Assembly: GCF_003386095.1 (NCBI RefSeq)
Contig: NZ_QREG01000015.1
Location: 112,599-176,598, forward strand
Direction: 5' to 3'
Source of the DNA: Marinoscillum furvescens DSM 4134
GTDB lineage: Bacteria; Bacteroidota; Bacteroidia; Cytophagales; Cyclobacteriaceae
Length of the DNA stretch: 64,000 nt
Below are positions 45,747 to 55,100 of the stretch, piece after piece. The notes below the pieces were generated by a model that saw nothing but the letters and a program-made list of their open reading frames with translations, was not told the DNA's origin and did not search any database. Positions within the stretch are counted from its first letter, which is position 1. The number at the start of each line of letters is the position of its first letter. A program made the translations under genes and the position numbers.

Positions 45747-46493
45747 ATGGCAAACACTGCAGTTGTAGTAGACGAAAGCTCAGCCAACCCGTGGGGTGGA
45801 GGAGTGGCTCCGATGAAAGCGAGCTACGGAAAGTTGATGATGTGGTTCTTTCTACTATCTGATGCTTTTACGTTTTCAGCTCTACTGATTACCTATGGAA
45901 TGATTAGATACAGTCACCCGGCTTATGAAGGTGCTATTTCTGATTTTGCATTTTCACAAGAGTACTGGCCGATACCGGAGATGGTGTTTGAGGCTGTGCC
46001 ATTTTTACATGGCGTACATGCACCGTTGGTGTTTGTGGGGATCATGACATTTATCCTTATTTTGAGTAGTGTGACGATGGTATTAGCGGTGGAAGCCGGA
46101 CACCGTATGGATCGCAAAGGAGTAGAAAAGTGGATGCTTTGGACCATTATTGGTGGCATTACCTTTTTGGGATGTCAGGCATGGGAGTGGAGTCACTTCA
46201 TACATGGTGCAGATATGTCCAAAAATGTAGGAAGTAACCTCATTCAGGGTGCTAACTTGAGTATCAACCAGTATGGCCCATCAAACTTCGCTGCATTGTT
46301 TTTCTTTATCACAGGGTTCCACGGATTCCACGTATTTAGTGGCGTGGTGATCAACTTTATCATTTTTTACCAGGCTACTGTAGGAATACTAGAGCGTAGA
46401 GGGCATTACGAAATGGTAGAAAAAGTTGGACTCTACTGGCACTTTGTAGATTTGGTTTGGGTATTCGTATTTACCTTTTTCTACCTTGTCTAA
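45747..46493 (+). CDS. Cytochrome c oxidase subunit III, long form
   Basis: A 248-residue subunit III. It shows YGKLMMWFFLLSDAFTFSALL near 28, GCQAWEWSHFIHGADM near 138, FFITGFHGFHVFSGVVINFII near 185 and GLYWHFVDLVWVFVFTFFYLV at the C-terminus. It is a paralogue of the preceding gene; pairs like this are regular in Bacteroidota ACIII-oxidase operons. Confidence 0.93.
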   Translation: MANTAVVVDESSANPWGGGVAPMKASYGKLMMWFFLLSDAFTFSALLITYGMIRYSHPAYEGAISDFAFSQEYWPIPEMVFEAVPFLHGVHAPLVFVGIMTFILILSSVTMVLAVEAGHRMDRKGVEKWMLWTIIGGITFLGCQAWEWSHFIHGADMSKNVGSNLIQGANLSINQYGPSNFAALFFFITGFHGFHVFSGVVINFIIFYQATVGILERRGHYEMVEKVGLYWHFVDLVWVFVFTFFYLV

Positions 46494-46513
46494 AGCATTA
46501 ATTAACTGAAATC

Positions 46514-46837
46514 ATGGAACAAGAAAATACACAAGTACAGGTAATACCTGCAGATAAAGCTAAGATTAGAAAAATCTGGAGAGTTGCATTGATTCTTGCA
46601 GTAGTAACGGCTGTTGAGTTCCTCATAGCTTTTACGGTAGGAGCAGGTGCTTTCAGAACATGGGTTTTTATCTTGCTTACAATAGTTAAAGCATTTTATA
46701 TCGTAGCAGAATTTATGCACCTGGGTCATGAAAAGAAATCATTGATCTGGTCTATACTGCTCCCAATGATGTTTGTAGTATTCCTCATTTTTATACTCAT
46801 GTATCAAGGAGCCGCACTTTTAGAAGTGTTGTACTAA
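46514..46837 (+). CDS. Cytochrome c oxidase subunit IV family protein
   Basis: A 107-residue protein with three helices (about 22-42, 48-68 and 76-98). The block FYIVAEFMHLGHEKKSLIWSILLP near 55-78 matches the bacterial CoxD/COX4_pro family. It is the last gene of the operon and is followed by a strong terminator. Confidence 0.9.
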   Translation: MEQENTQVQVIPADKAKIRKIWRVALILAVVTAVEFLIAFTVGAGAFRTWVFILLTIVKAFYIVAEFMHLGHEKKSLIWSILLPMMFVVFLIFILMYQGAALLEVLY

Positions 46838-46856
46838 TATGAATTTAAGCTTGAAT

Positions 46857-46893
46857 AAAAAATCATGCCTGTAATAGGGCATGATTTTTTTTT
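46857..46893 (+). terminator. Terminator of the act-cox operon
   Basis: AATCATGCC (46861-46869) pairs perfectly with GGCATGATT (46878-46886) around an 8-base loop and is followed by a run of T. Confidence 0.88.
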
Positions 46894-46901
46894 GAACTGA
46901 T

Positions 46902-47315
46902 ATGAAAAGAAAAGCCTTAGTTGTTCTCTTCTTTATTGTAGTATTTGGTTTGCCGGTGTGCTGGTATCTTTTTTTACAAGCATTTGGCGAAAACAAATTT
47001 GCTCTACCTGTACTTTCAACCTACGAATCTACTTGCGATTCGTTAAGTTTTGACAAAGCTGGATTGTTGGTAGATGCTGATCTGGCTAAAACTTACCCAA
47101 ACGAATTTGCCCGAATTGATGAACGCCTGAATCAGGAATCAAATTTGCAGTTGGTACTTACCTCCTGTGAAATGGCCGATGACATGATGCTGGTAGATCA
47201 TGAAAATCAAGTACGTGGTATATATGATTTGAATCGGGAAGAAGTAGATAGACTGCTGGCAGAAATAGATATTTATTTAATGAACCTCAATCATTCAAAG
47301 CGTGAAGGAAAATAA
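46902..47315 (+). CDS. Reduced SCO1-like membrane protein without copper site
   Basis: A 137-residue protein with one membrane helix (MKRKALVVLFFIVVFGLPVCWYLFLQ, residues 1-26). After it comes FGENKFALPV, as in the SCO1/SenC proteins of this phylum. The end MMLVDHENQVRGIYDLNREEVDRLLAEI (residues 95-122) matches the last strand and helix of SCO proteins. The central thioredoxin fold with CxxxC and the copper His is absent; only isolated Cys20, Cys45 and Cys89 occur. SCO proteins load copper on CuA. This one seems shrunken to its ends, so it may be a remnant or an accessory factor. The next gene overlaps it by 14 bases. Confidence 0.65.
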   Translation: MKRKALVVLFFIVVFGLPVCWYLFLQAFGENKFALPVLSTYESTCDSLSFDKAGLLVDADLAKTYPNEFARIDERLNQESNLQLVLTSCEMADDMMLVDHENQVRGIYDLNREEVDRLLAEIDIYLMNLNHSKREGK

Positions 47316-47874
47316 GGGATTGATTAATGTGATTATTGGTGTGTCCATCGCCATACCATTGGTGGTGGCAATTTTGTTATTTGCTCCATTCAAATTGAAC
47401 TTGGAGGGAGCTACCTGGGTAAGCTTTTTACCCACTTTCAATGCCATTGCTAACAGTACTACTTCTGTATTACTTGTATTGGCACTGATTGCAATCAAAA
47501 AGAAGAAGGTAGCTCTGCATAGAAATTTAATGCTTTCGTGTCTGGTTTTAGGGGCATTATTTTTGGTAAGCTATGTTACGTACCATGCTTCTTCACCGTC
47601 CACAATTTTTGGTGATTTGGATCATAATGGTGAACTCAGTGAAATGGAACTGTCTGAGGCGGGCATGATGCGCACCGTTTACATTGTGGTTCTGCTCTCA
47701 CATATTGGGCTGTCTATAGTGGTAGTACCATTTGTATTGTTAGCCTTTTATTACGCTCTGAATGATAAGATTTCGCAACACCGGAAAATTGTGAAATACA
47801 CTTTTCCAATCTGGTTGTATGTGTCTGTTACAGGAGTGATTGTTTATTTGTTGATTAGTCCATACTATGCCTGA
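47302..47874 (+). CDS. DUF420 membrane protein with an EF-hand-like loop
   Basis: A 190-residue, five-helix protein of the DUF420 family (also seen as CtaM/YozB, linked to oxidase assembly in Firmicutes). Conserved His residues appear in LHRNLMLSC near 72 and SYVTYHASS near 90-98. Between helices three and four is DLDHNGELSEME, residues 105-116, a full 12-residue EF-hand calcium loop pattern (acidic or Asn at 1, 3, 5, Gly at 6, Glu at 12). The final part is HRKIVKYTFPIWLYVSVTGVIVYLL. The start overlaps the preceding gene by 14 bases. Confidence 0.87.
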   Translation: MKENKGLINVIIGVSIAIPLVVAILLFAPFKLNLEGATWVSFLPTFNAIANSTTSVLLVLALIAIKKKKVALHRNLMLSCLVLGALFLVSYVTYHASSPSTIFGDLDHNGELSEMELSEAGMMRTVYIVVLLSHIGLSIVVVPFVLLAFYYALNDKISQHRKIVKYTFPIWLYVSVTGVIVYLLISPYYA

Positions 47875-47903
47875 ACCAGTCTGGTCGAAAACGTGTTGAA
47901 TTT

Positions 47904-48170
47904 ATGATGCAATTAGTTTTAAGATCCATCGTGTGGCTGTCAATGATGGCATTGCCTTTGCTTACATCTGCGCAATGTGCCATGTGTAGAACGCAAGTAG
48001 TAAACAATGTGAGTCATGGCGAGACCTCCTTTGCAGCAGGTCTTAATTTTGGTATACTGTATCTATTTTTTACGCCATATTTGGTCATTGGCGTTGTGGC
48101 TTTTTTCTGGTTCAAACATGCAAAATCAAAACAATCAAAACGGAGTATTCTCAGCCGTATTAAAGGGTAA
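47904..48170 (+). CDS. Small membrane protein with CxxC motif
   Basis: An 88-residue protein with a signal-like first helix (LRSIVWLSMMALPLLTSA), then QCAMCRTQVVNN with a CxxC pair at about 25-28, and a second helix GILYLFFTPYLVIGVVAFFWF, ending in a basic tail. Similar short proteins sit beside oxidase assembly genes in this phylum. A copper or haem role is possible from the CxxC and context only. Its 3' end overlaps the next gene by 53 bases. Confidence 0.7.
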   Translation: MMQLVLRSIVWLSMMALPLLTSAQCAMCRTQVVNNVSHGETSFAAGLNFGILYLFFTPYLVIGVVAFFWFKHAKSKQSKRSILSRIKG

Positions 48171-48513
48171 ATGTCCTCGGTGCCGACAAGGTGATATGTT
48201 TAAGCATAGCCCTGTAAACCTAAAAGGGTTTGGAGCTATGCACCGCTATTGTCCGAGTTGCGGGCATCAGTTTGAGCAGGAGCCGGGCTTTTATTATGGA
48301 GCCATGTATGTGAGTTATGCGGTCTCAGTGGGGGTATTTTTGGTGACTTCACTTCTCGTTTATCTTTTGTTTAATAATCCTTCCGTAACAGCCTATGTTA
48401 TAGCTGTAGGGGTAGTGTCTGCGCTATTGTACCCATTAAATTTCAGGTATTCCCGCATCTTTTTCACCTATCTATTTAGTGGCGTGAAATATGAACCAAA
48501 CCGCAAAGAATAA
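48118..48513 (+). CDS. DUF983 membrane protein
   Basis: A 131-residue protein from the ATG at 48118; the longer frame from 48016 lies inside the preceding gene and has no matching start. Two zinc-ribbon-like pairs come first: LKGKCPRCRQGDMF near 15-28 and RYCPSCGHQFEQEPGFYYGAMY near 43. Two or three membrane helices follow. DUF983 proteins often lie near haem-copper oxidase genes; the function is not established. Confidence 0.87.
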   Translation: MQNQNNQNGVFSAVLKGKCPRCRQGDMFKHSPVNLKGFGAMHRYCPSCGHQFEQEPGFYYGAMYVSYAVSVGVFLVTSLLVYLLFNNPSVTAYVIAVGVVSALLYPLNFRYSRIFFTYLFSGVKYEPNRKE

Positions 48514-48519
48514 CTTATC

Positions 48520-51500
48520 TTGGCTGGCGTGAAACTAGCTAATGCATCTAAAATTGGGTTTTATTCTTTTCTGCTCATATCCCTTCTAGGCATAGTGGTA
48601 GGAGGTGTGATAGGCACTTCTGACAAAAATGCACGAGAGGTCATTGCAGAGAATTTAAACTCGCTGGTAAACGAGCAGTACCGTGATCTGGTTGACTTTG
48701 AGCGGCAGCTAGGGGTTTATACCAACCCTTTCGCAATAGCTGATAATGGCAGCTTTAGCAAAAGAGTATTTGTAAATGGTGGATTGGTCTATTGGAATGA
48801 CAATAGCTTTTGGCCTGAATACAGCGCACTCAAACTTTCTGATAGTTTATATACACTAAAGGGAAGCTATGGGATCAGGATTATACAGCGCAAAGAGATA
48901 ATTACCGATCATGATGTGATAGAGGTGTTTTCTTCACTGTCTGTGATGAATACACCGCCAGTAAAGAATCAATACCTTGACGTTTCTTTTAATCCTCGAA
49001 TATTTGAACAATACCCGGTAGAAATAGACCGGTCAGGAGAACCCTACCCGTTCAAAGATCAAGTGCTGTTTTATGCAGTCACATTAGACAGGGAAAAAGG
49101 CTGGGTGGAAGTGATGCAGCTGTTATCTTTATTATTGTTCGGGTTATTGTTGATATGGGGTGCGAGCAGTTTTGTTCGCTATCCGCAAAGTAAACCCTGG
49201 TTAAAGTTTGTAGTTATCGGTTTTGGGCTACTCATTTTGCGATTGGTTCTTTACGGGTATGCCAGACTTTATGTAGATGTTTGGGAACTGTTTAATCCCG
49301 TATTTTTTACTGCTAGCATTATCAACCCTACTCTTGGAGATTTATTGTTAAATACGCTGTGGGGGTTAGGAACACTCGTGGCTCTGTATTATGCTTTACG
49401 CGATCTATCGATCAAAGAGCAAAAGTTAAAGGTCCAATGGGCGCTAATAGGAAGCGTAGTTCTGGCATATTTTGGAGTAGCTCATTTGCTGTACGAAACC
49501 GTCTGGTTGATTCTGGAGCACAGTCAATTAGAGCTTGATATTAGCGATAGCATTACCTTCACCTTTTTGAGAGGAGTAGCCTACATGTGCATAGTGAATA
49601 TGGGGCTTTTGCTTTTGGTGATATTCAGTATCGGGCATCAGTTAATGTTGCAAAGCACTCTATCTGGTATAGGGAAAACGCTACTATTGGTTCTGGTTTA
49701 TGCCCTGGGATTTTTGGTGTTTGGAGGGTTTGCTTTTAACTATCTGGGGGTAGCCTTCTTGCTGTGGGTTACGGTACAGGTATTAGGGCTAAACAAGGTG
49801 ATTGGGACACTCAAATACCAAACATTTATATATCTGGTGATGGTATTTTCGGCAGTGGCGTTTATAGCAGCTTTGGGAGTATACAAGCATAGTGAAAAGG
49901 ATGAGCTTGTAGCCAAGGAGAAGTTTGCGAATCGCTTATTGATCAAAAATGACATTCTGGGGGAGTTTTATCTCAGCCAAATTCTTAATGAAATTTCTGA
50001 AGATCGGTATGTAAGAACCCGGTTGATGAGTCGGCTGCTCGCCCGCCAAAACATCAGAGAAAAAATTAAACGCCAGTTTTTGTCGTCCTATTTTAAAAAG
50101 TATGACATCAATGTGTACTTGTTTGATGCTGACGGGTCCAGTCTACAACCCGAAGTAAATGATTGGGGTTTTGGCCAGTGGCAATCCGAATATGCAAAGC
50201 CAACATATAGTACGGACTATGATAACATTTTCTTTGTGCAGGACCGCAAGGAAAATGTACGCAATAAGTACGTATGTTTTTTGGAGGTAAATGCATATGG
50301 CAGACAGGTGGGCTACATCGTTTTGGATCTTACACTTAAAAAATTCATTCCTTCGAGTGTATTTCCAGAGCTTTTGCTGGAGAGCAAATATCACATGGGC
50401 AGCATGGATGAGTTTGATTACGCGGTATTCAAAAACGGAGAAATACTGTATAAGCAGGGGAGGTATAGTTTTGAAAATAAACTGAATGCAAAAGATATAA
50501 GTGGGGAAAAACTCTATAAGCAAGGGCTTGAGCGTGATGGGCATCATTATTTTGGGCTCAAAACGCAGGACGACCGAATTATCTTGATCGTGTCTAAGAC
50601 CTATGAGATTCAGTCAATTCTCTCCAACTTTAGCTTTGTATTTCTGATATTGATTTTTGTGGTGGCCACGAGCTTTTTGATAATTCGTGCTTTTACCGAA
50701 AGTCACCGATTCAACTTATCTACTAAAATACAGCTCTATCTTGGGTTGTCATTTCTGCTACCCATGACAGTGGTAAGTATCGCACTGATCAATACGCTCA
50801 ACAAGTCCTACCGTGAAGAAATAGATCGAAACTTTCAGAAGCGCAGTTACAACCTTGCAGAAAACCTAATCGACGAATCGGAATCATTTTTTGATAACCT
50901 GATCAATATAGATGAGTATGCAAACGAGATATCCAGAGCTGCGGCCCTGTCTCAGGCGGATCTCAATATATACGACACCAAAGGGCGTCTGGTGACTTCC
51001 AGTCAGCCCGAGATATATCGGCTGGGGCTACTCTCCAATCTGTTGGATAATGATGCCTACTACCAGATCAAGTACAAGCGCGAGCAAAACATGATAGCAG
51101 AGCAAACCATAGGAGCTCTTGATTTCAAGACATCTTATACCGCCCTCAGGAGCTATCAGGATGGCAGGTTGTTGGCGATATTGGCCATGCCCTATTTCGA
51201 CTCAAAAAATCACCTTAGAAGGCAACAGGTAGAGGTGTTTAACAATCTTCTGGTCATCTTTTCAGTGATTTTTCTCATATCTCTGGTGGGTGGAAATGCC
51301 ATCGTAGGGCAGCTGGTACAGCCGCTCAAGCGTATAGGTGACAAGCTGAGGCGTACAAGTCTGGAGGAAACCAACCAGCCCATACACTACGATGCACAGG
51401 ATGAAATCGGTAGCCTGGTGAAAGAGTACAATGCCATGCTGATCAAGCTGGAGGAAAGTAAAGACGCTCTGGCTGTGAGCCAGAAGGAGTCTGCGTGGAA

Positions 51501-52134
51501 AGAAATAGCGCGTCAGGTGGCACATGAGATTAAAAACCCACTGACGCCTATGCGCTTAAAAGTGCAACAGCTCCTGAGGTCTGCCGAAGCTGATAGCAAA
51601 GAGCACAAGGCTTTTAGTTCATTACTTACCCAAATAGATTCGCTAAGTAGCATTGCAGATTCATTTTCAGAGTTTGCCAAAATGCCGGCTCCAAATAACG
51701 AGCAGGTGGACCTGGTAGCATTGGTAGACAACACCATCAATCTTTACTACAGCAGTGAGGTACAGCTTCGCAAGCGATATGAAGCCAAAAAGGCGTTTGT
51801 CTTTGTGGATCCAAAAATCTTTAGCCGAATACTCACAAACGTACTGCTCAATGCCATACAGTCTAAAACAAGCGGTGTGCCACACATCGAAGTGAGCATA
51901 AAGGCTGCCGGTTCTAAAGTGATATTGTCTATAGCTGACAATGGTGATGGTATATCTCCTGAGCAGCGTGAAAAGATTTTTACTCCTTATTTTAGTACCA
52001 AATCAAAAGGTAGCGGGATCGGATTGGCCGTAGCCAAAAAAGGAATTGAAAACGCAGGAGGAAACATATGGTTTGAGTCGGAGGCAGGAAAAGGCACTAC
52101 ATTCTACATATCGCTTCCGATCCATCAAGGCTAA
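48520..52134 (+). CDS. NtrY-like membrane sensor histidine kinase
   Basis: A 1204-residue kinase starting at TTG 48520 (or GTG 48529). It has an N-terminal helix, a periplasmic part of about 170 residues, a block of about seven helices (about 200-440), a second sensory region (about 450-720), two more helices around a periplasmic stretch, and a HAMP domain near 930 (QLVQPLKRIGDKLRRTS). The His box is EIARQVAHEIKNPLTPMRLK near 990, with N box NVLLNAIQS, then DNGDGISPEQREKIFTPYFS and GSGIGLAVAKKG. The VAHEIKNPLTP form is NtrY-type. No response regulator is next to it. The 3' end overlaps the outer-membrane protein frame. Confidence 0.92.
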   Translation: MAGVKLANASKIGFYSFLLISLLGIVVGGVIGTSDKNAREVIAENLNSLVNEQYRDLVDFERQLGVYTNPFAIADNGSFSKRVFVNGGLVYWNDNSFWPEYSALKLSDSLYTLKGSYGIRIIQRKEIITDHDVIEVFSSLSVMNTPPVKNQYLDVSFNPRIFEQYPVEIDRSGEPYPFKDQVLFYAVTLDREKGWVEVMQLLSLLLFGLLLIWGASSFVRYPQSKPWLKFVVIGFGLLILRLVLYGYARLYVDVWELFNPVFFTASIINPTLGDLLLNTLWGLGTLVALYYALRDLSIKEQKLKVQWALIGSVVLAYFGVAHLLYETVWLILEHSQLELDISDSITFTFLRGVAYMCIVNMGLLLLVIFSIGHQLMLQSTLSGIGKTLLLVLVYALGFLVFGGFAFNYLGVAFLLWVTVQVLGLNKVIGTLKYQTFIYLVMVFSAVAFIAALGVYKHSEKDELVAKEKFANRLLIKNDILGEFYLSQILNEISEDRYVRTRLMSRLLARQNIREKIKRQFLSSYFKKYDINVYLFDADGSSLQPEVNDWGFGQWQSEYAKPTYSTDYDNIFFVQDRKENVRNKYVCFLEVNAYGRQVGYIVLDLTLKKFIPSSVFPELLLESKYHMGSMDEFDYAVFKNGEILYKQGRYSFENKLNAKDISGEKLYKQGLERDGHHYFGLKTQDDRIILIVSKTYEIQSILSNFSFVFLILIFVVATSFLIIRAFTESHRFNLSTKIQLYLGLSFLLPMTVVSIALINTLNKSYREEIDRNFQKRSYNLAENLIDESESFFDNLINIDEYANEISRAAALSQADLNIYDTKGRLVTSSQPEIYRLGLLSNLLDNDAYYQIKYKREQNMIAEQTIGALDFKTSYTALRSYQDGRLLAILAMPYFDSKNHLRRQQVEVFNNLLVIFSVIFLISLVGGNAIVGQLVQPLKRIGDKLRRTSLEETNQPIHYDAQDEIGSLVKEYNAMLIKLEESKDALAVSQKESAWKEIARQVAHEIKNPLTPMRLKVQQLLRSAEADSKEHKAFSSLLTQIDSLSSIADSFSEFAKMPAPNNEQVDLVALVDNTINLYYSSEVQLRKRYEAKKAFVFVDPKIFSRILTNVLLNAIQSKTSGVPHIEVSIKAAGSKVILSIADNGDGISPEQREKIFTPYFSTKSKGSGIGLAVAKKGIENAGGNIWFESEAGKGTTFYISLPIHQG

Positions 52135-55100
52135 TTTATTCCTTCTGTTTTTAGGACTGGGCTATTGGGGGAGTGCCCAGCACCTGACCTGTCGTGATGT
52201 ACATATGGCAGCCACTATAGTGCTGGATAGCTTACCAGTGGAGCGAGAGAGTATTTCCATATCTCCAGCCATATCGTATCAGCTGGATAGCACTGCTACC
52301 CGGCTCTTTTTTTCAGATACCACTGGTGTAGATACCGTTACCGTCTGTTACCGAAAACTTTCCAGAGCATTTTATGAGCCTCTGTTTTTACGTGATGTGC
52401 GCTACTACGAAAGGGGGGCGTATGTCCAGCGCACCACCGCTGCAAAAGCAGGAATAAAAGGCGTACGAGAGGAAGAGCTTTTTGATTTTGGTGAGCTCAA
52501 TACATTTGGGGCCATTACTCGTGGCGTGACCTTTGGCAACCGCCAAAATGTCTTTGTCAACTCCGCACTAAATCTCCAGATGGATGGTCAGCTCTCTGAG
52601 GACCTGCGTGTAAGTGCGGTGATCACTGATCAGAATATTCCCTATCAGCCTGAAGGTAACACTCAGCAATTGCGAGATTTTGACAATGTATTTATTAAGC
52701 TATATAACGACAAATTTCAGATACAAGCAGGAGATATCGTGCTCACCAACCCTGCGGAAGAAAGCTATTTCTTAAAGTATTATAAGAATGTACAGGGTCT
52801 GAGTCTGGGATATAAGTCTAGTCTAAGCAATGGATGGAAAAGCACCAGTAAAGTAACGGGAGCACTGGCCAAGGGACAGTTTGTTTCTACGACAATTACC
52901 CCCATAGAAGGCGTGCAGGGGCCATACAAACTGCGAGGAGCGAACAACGAACAGTTTGTGATTATCCTGGCTAATTCGGAGCGTATTTATGTAGATGGAA
53001 AGCTCATGGAGCGTGGCTTTGACAGGGATTATGTGATTGATTATAATTTGGGGGAAGTTACTTTTAGTACCAATGTGTTGATTACACGCTTTTCGCGGAT
53101 ACGAGTAGATTACGAATACGCGAACCAGTATTATGCGCGCTCCAATGTGACTGCCCTACAGTCATTTTCTAACGATCGCACTACTGCTTATGTGACCTAT
53201 TATCGTGAAAAGGACAACCCTGCGAGTACTCTTGGTTTTGAACTTTCTGATCAGGATCGTGACCAGCTGCAGGCTGCAGGTGATGGACAGGGCAGTGCAG
53301 TGATATCCGGAGTGGACTCCACTGGTTTTATTGAAAATGCCGTATTGTATCGTGTGGTGGATACCACGCTTACGTCTGACGAAAGCATTCAGGTATATGA
53401 GTTTTCTACTGATGAGGACCAGGCCTTGTATCGGGTGACCTTTTCCAATGTAGGAGAAGGGAATGGTGCCTACGCCTTTCGCAGGACTACCGCCAATGGA
53501 AAGGTCTATGAATATGTAGGCGAAAACCAGGGGGCTTATGAACCTGTGCAGCTAGTACCTACTCCCAATCAGCGTCAAATGCTCGTAGCAGGACTGAACA
53601 CTAAACTGGGAAGTTATGAACATATAGGTCAGGAAGTGGCCTGGTCTTACCGCGATCAAAATTTGTATTCTGCGCGAGATGATGAAGACAACAGCGGCTG
53701 GGCTTACAGAGCCTCGCTAGCTAGTGCTGGTCGTTCTGTCGGTTTTATGCAGGGATATCAACTGTATGCTCAGCTCGACTTTGAGTTTCTCAATCACCAT
53801 TTCACAGCTATCGATCGCTTCAGGCCTGTGGACTATGACCGTGACTGGGGGTATGATGTGTTTCAGGATAGCCTGACATCCCGGCGCGATTTGCTTGGCC
53901 GGCTAGCGGTAAAAGTCCAAAAGAAGGGAGGTAGTCACATCAGCTATGAAGCCGAGCGAAGAACTCGATCTGAAGTAATTGATGGGTATGGGCATAAGTG
54001 GTCCGCTCATCAGACTTTCGGACCATTGGAGTTTCGTTCGGAAAATTATTGGATGAAAAACGAGCCTGGCATTGGAGTAGAAAAAAAATGGTTTCGGCTC
54101 AGTGAGCAGCTTCAGACGAAGACGTGGTTAGTCAACCCTGGATATCGCTTTTTGCTGGAGCAAAACACTACCGCCATAGCGGACAGCATACGCCAAACGG
54201 TGATGCACTACTACGCGCACAATGGATACTTGGTATCTGGAGACTCATCGAAAGTTACCTTTCGGGCAGACTATACGTATCGGGTGGATCAGTTGCCACA
54301 GGAAGGTGTGATGGAGCACTATACTGCAGCGCACAATTACTCCGCTCAGGTAGCAGCCAATGCCATCCCTGGTCAGCGCCTGTCTGGCCGGATTACGTTT
54401 AGAGATGTTACCGAACTGCGTGGTACAGACACCAGAGATCAAAACCTGCTGGGGCAGATCGAGTGGAATGGTACGCTGGCCAATAAGCTGATCTCCAACA
54501 GTTTTATGTATGCTACTTCTAACGTGAGGGAGCTTCAGCGAGAATACGTGTTTTTGCAAGTGGCTACAGGGGAGGGGACCCATACCTGGCGAGATGAGAA
54601 TGCTGATGGCGTACAGGACCTCAATGAATTTTATGAAGCCATAAATGCCGATGAAAAGAATTACATCAAGCTTTTTACGCCTACAGATACGTATGTTAGT
54701 GCCTTTCGGTCTAGCTATGTGCATGCAGTAGATGTACGTGCCCCGGCTAAATGGCGGTCTCAGTCCGGCGTGGTTGGAGTGATGGGCCGACTTTCTCTTC
54801 GTACCAATCTCAAATATGACTTTAAATCTACCGATAGCCAGCTGAAGACCCGGCTCAATCCTTTTGGGCTGGATGTTCAGGATACCACTGTGCTTTCTGC
54901 CCGAAACCTGATTCGCAACACCCTGTTTTTCAATAGAAATGCCCCTGGATTTGCCTGGGACTTTTCACACTCCATTCAGCGCCAAAAAAACCTGCTGAGT
55001 GGAGGCTTTGAGCTTATAGATCGGGAAGATTTGAAACTGGCCACACGCGTGAGTTTTGGTGCAGCGCTGAGCTTGCGAGCCAAAGGAGGAATTGGCCAAA

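Noticed and set aside
48016..48117. Longer DUF983 start at 48016
   Set aside because: The extra residues are a shadow of the preceding small CxxC gene; the family begins at the ATG at 48118.
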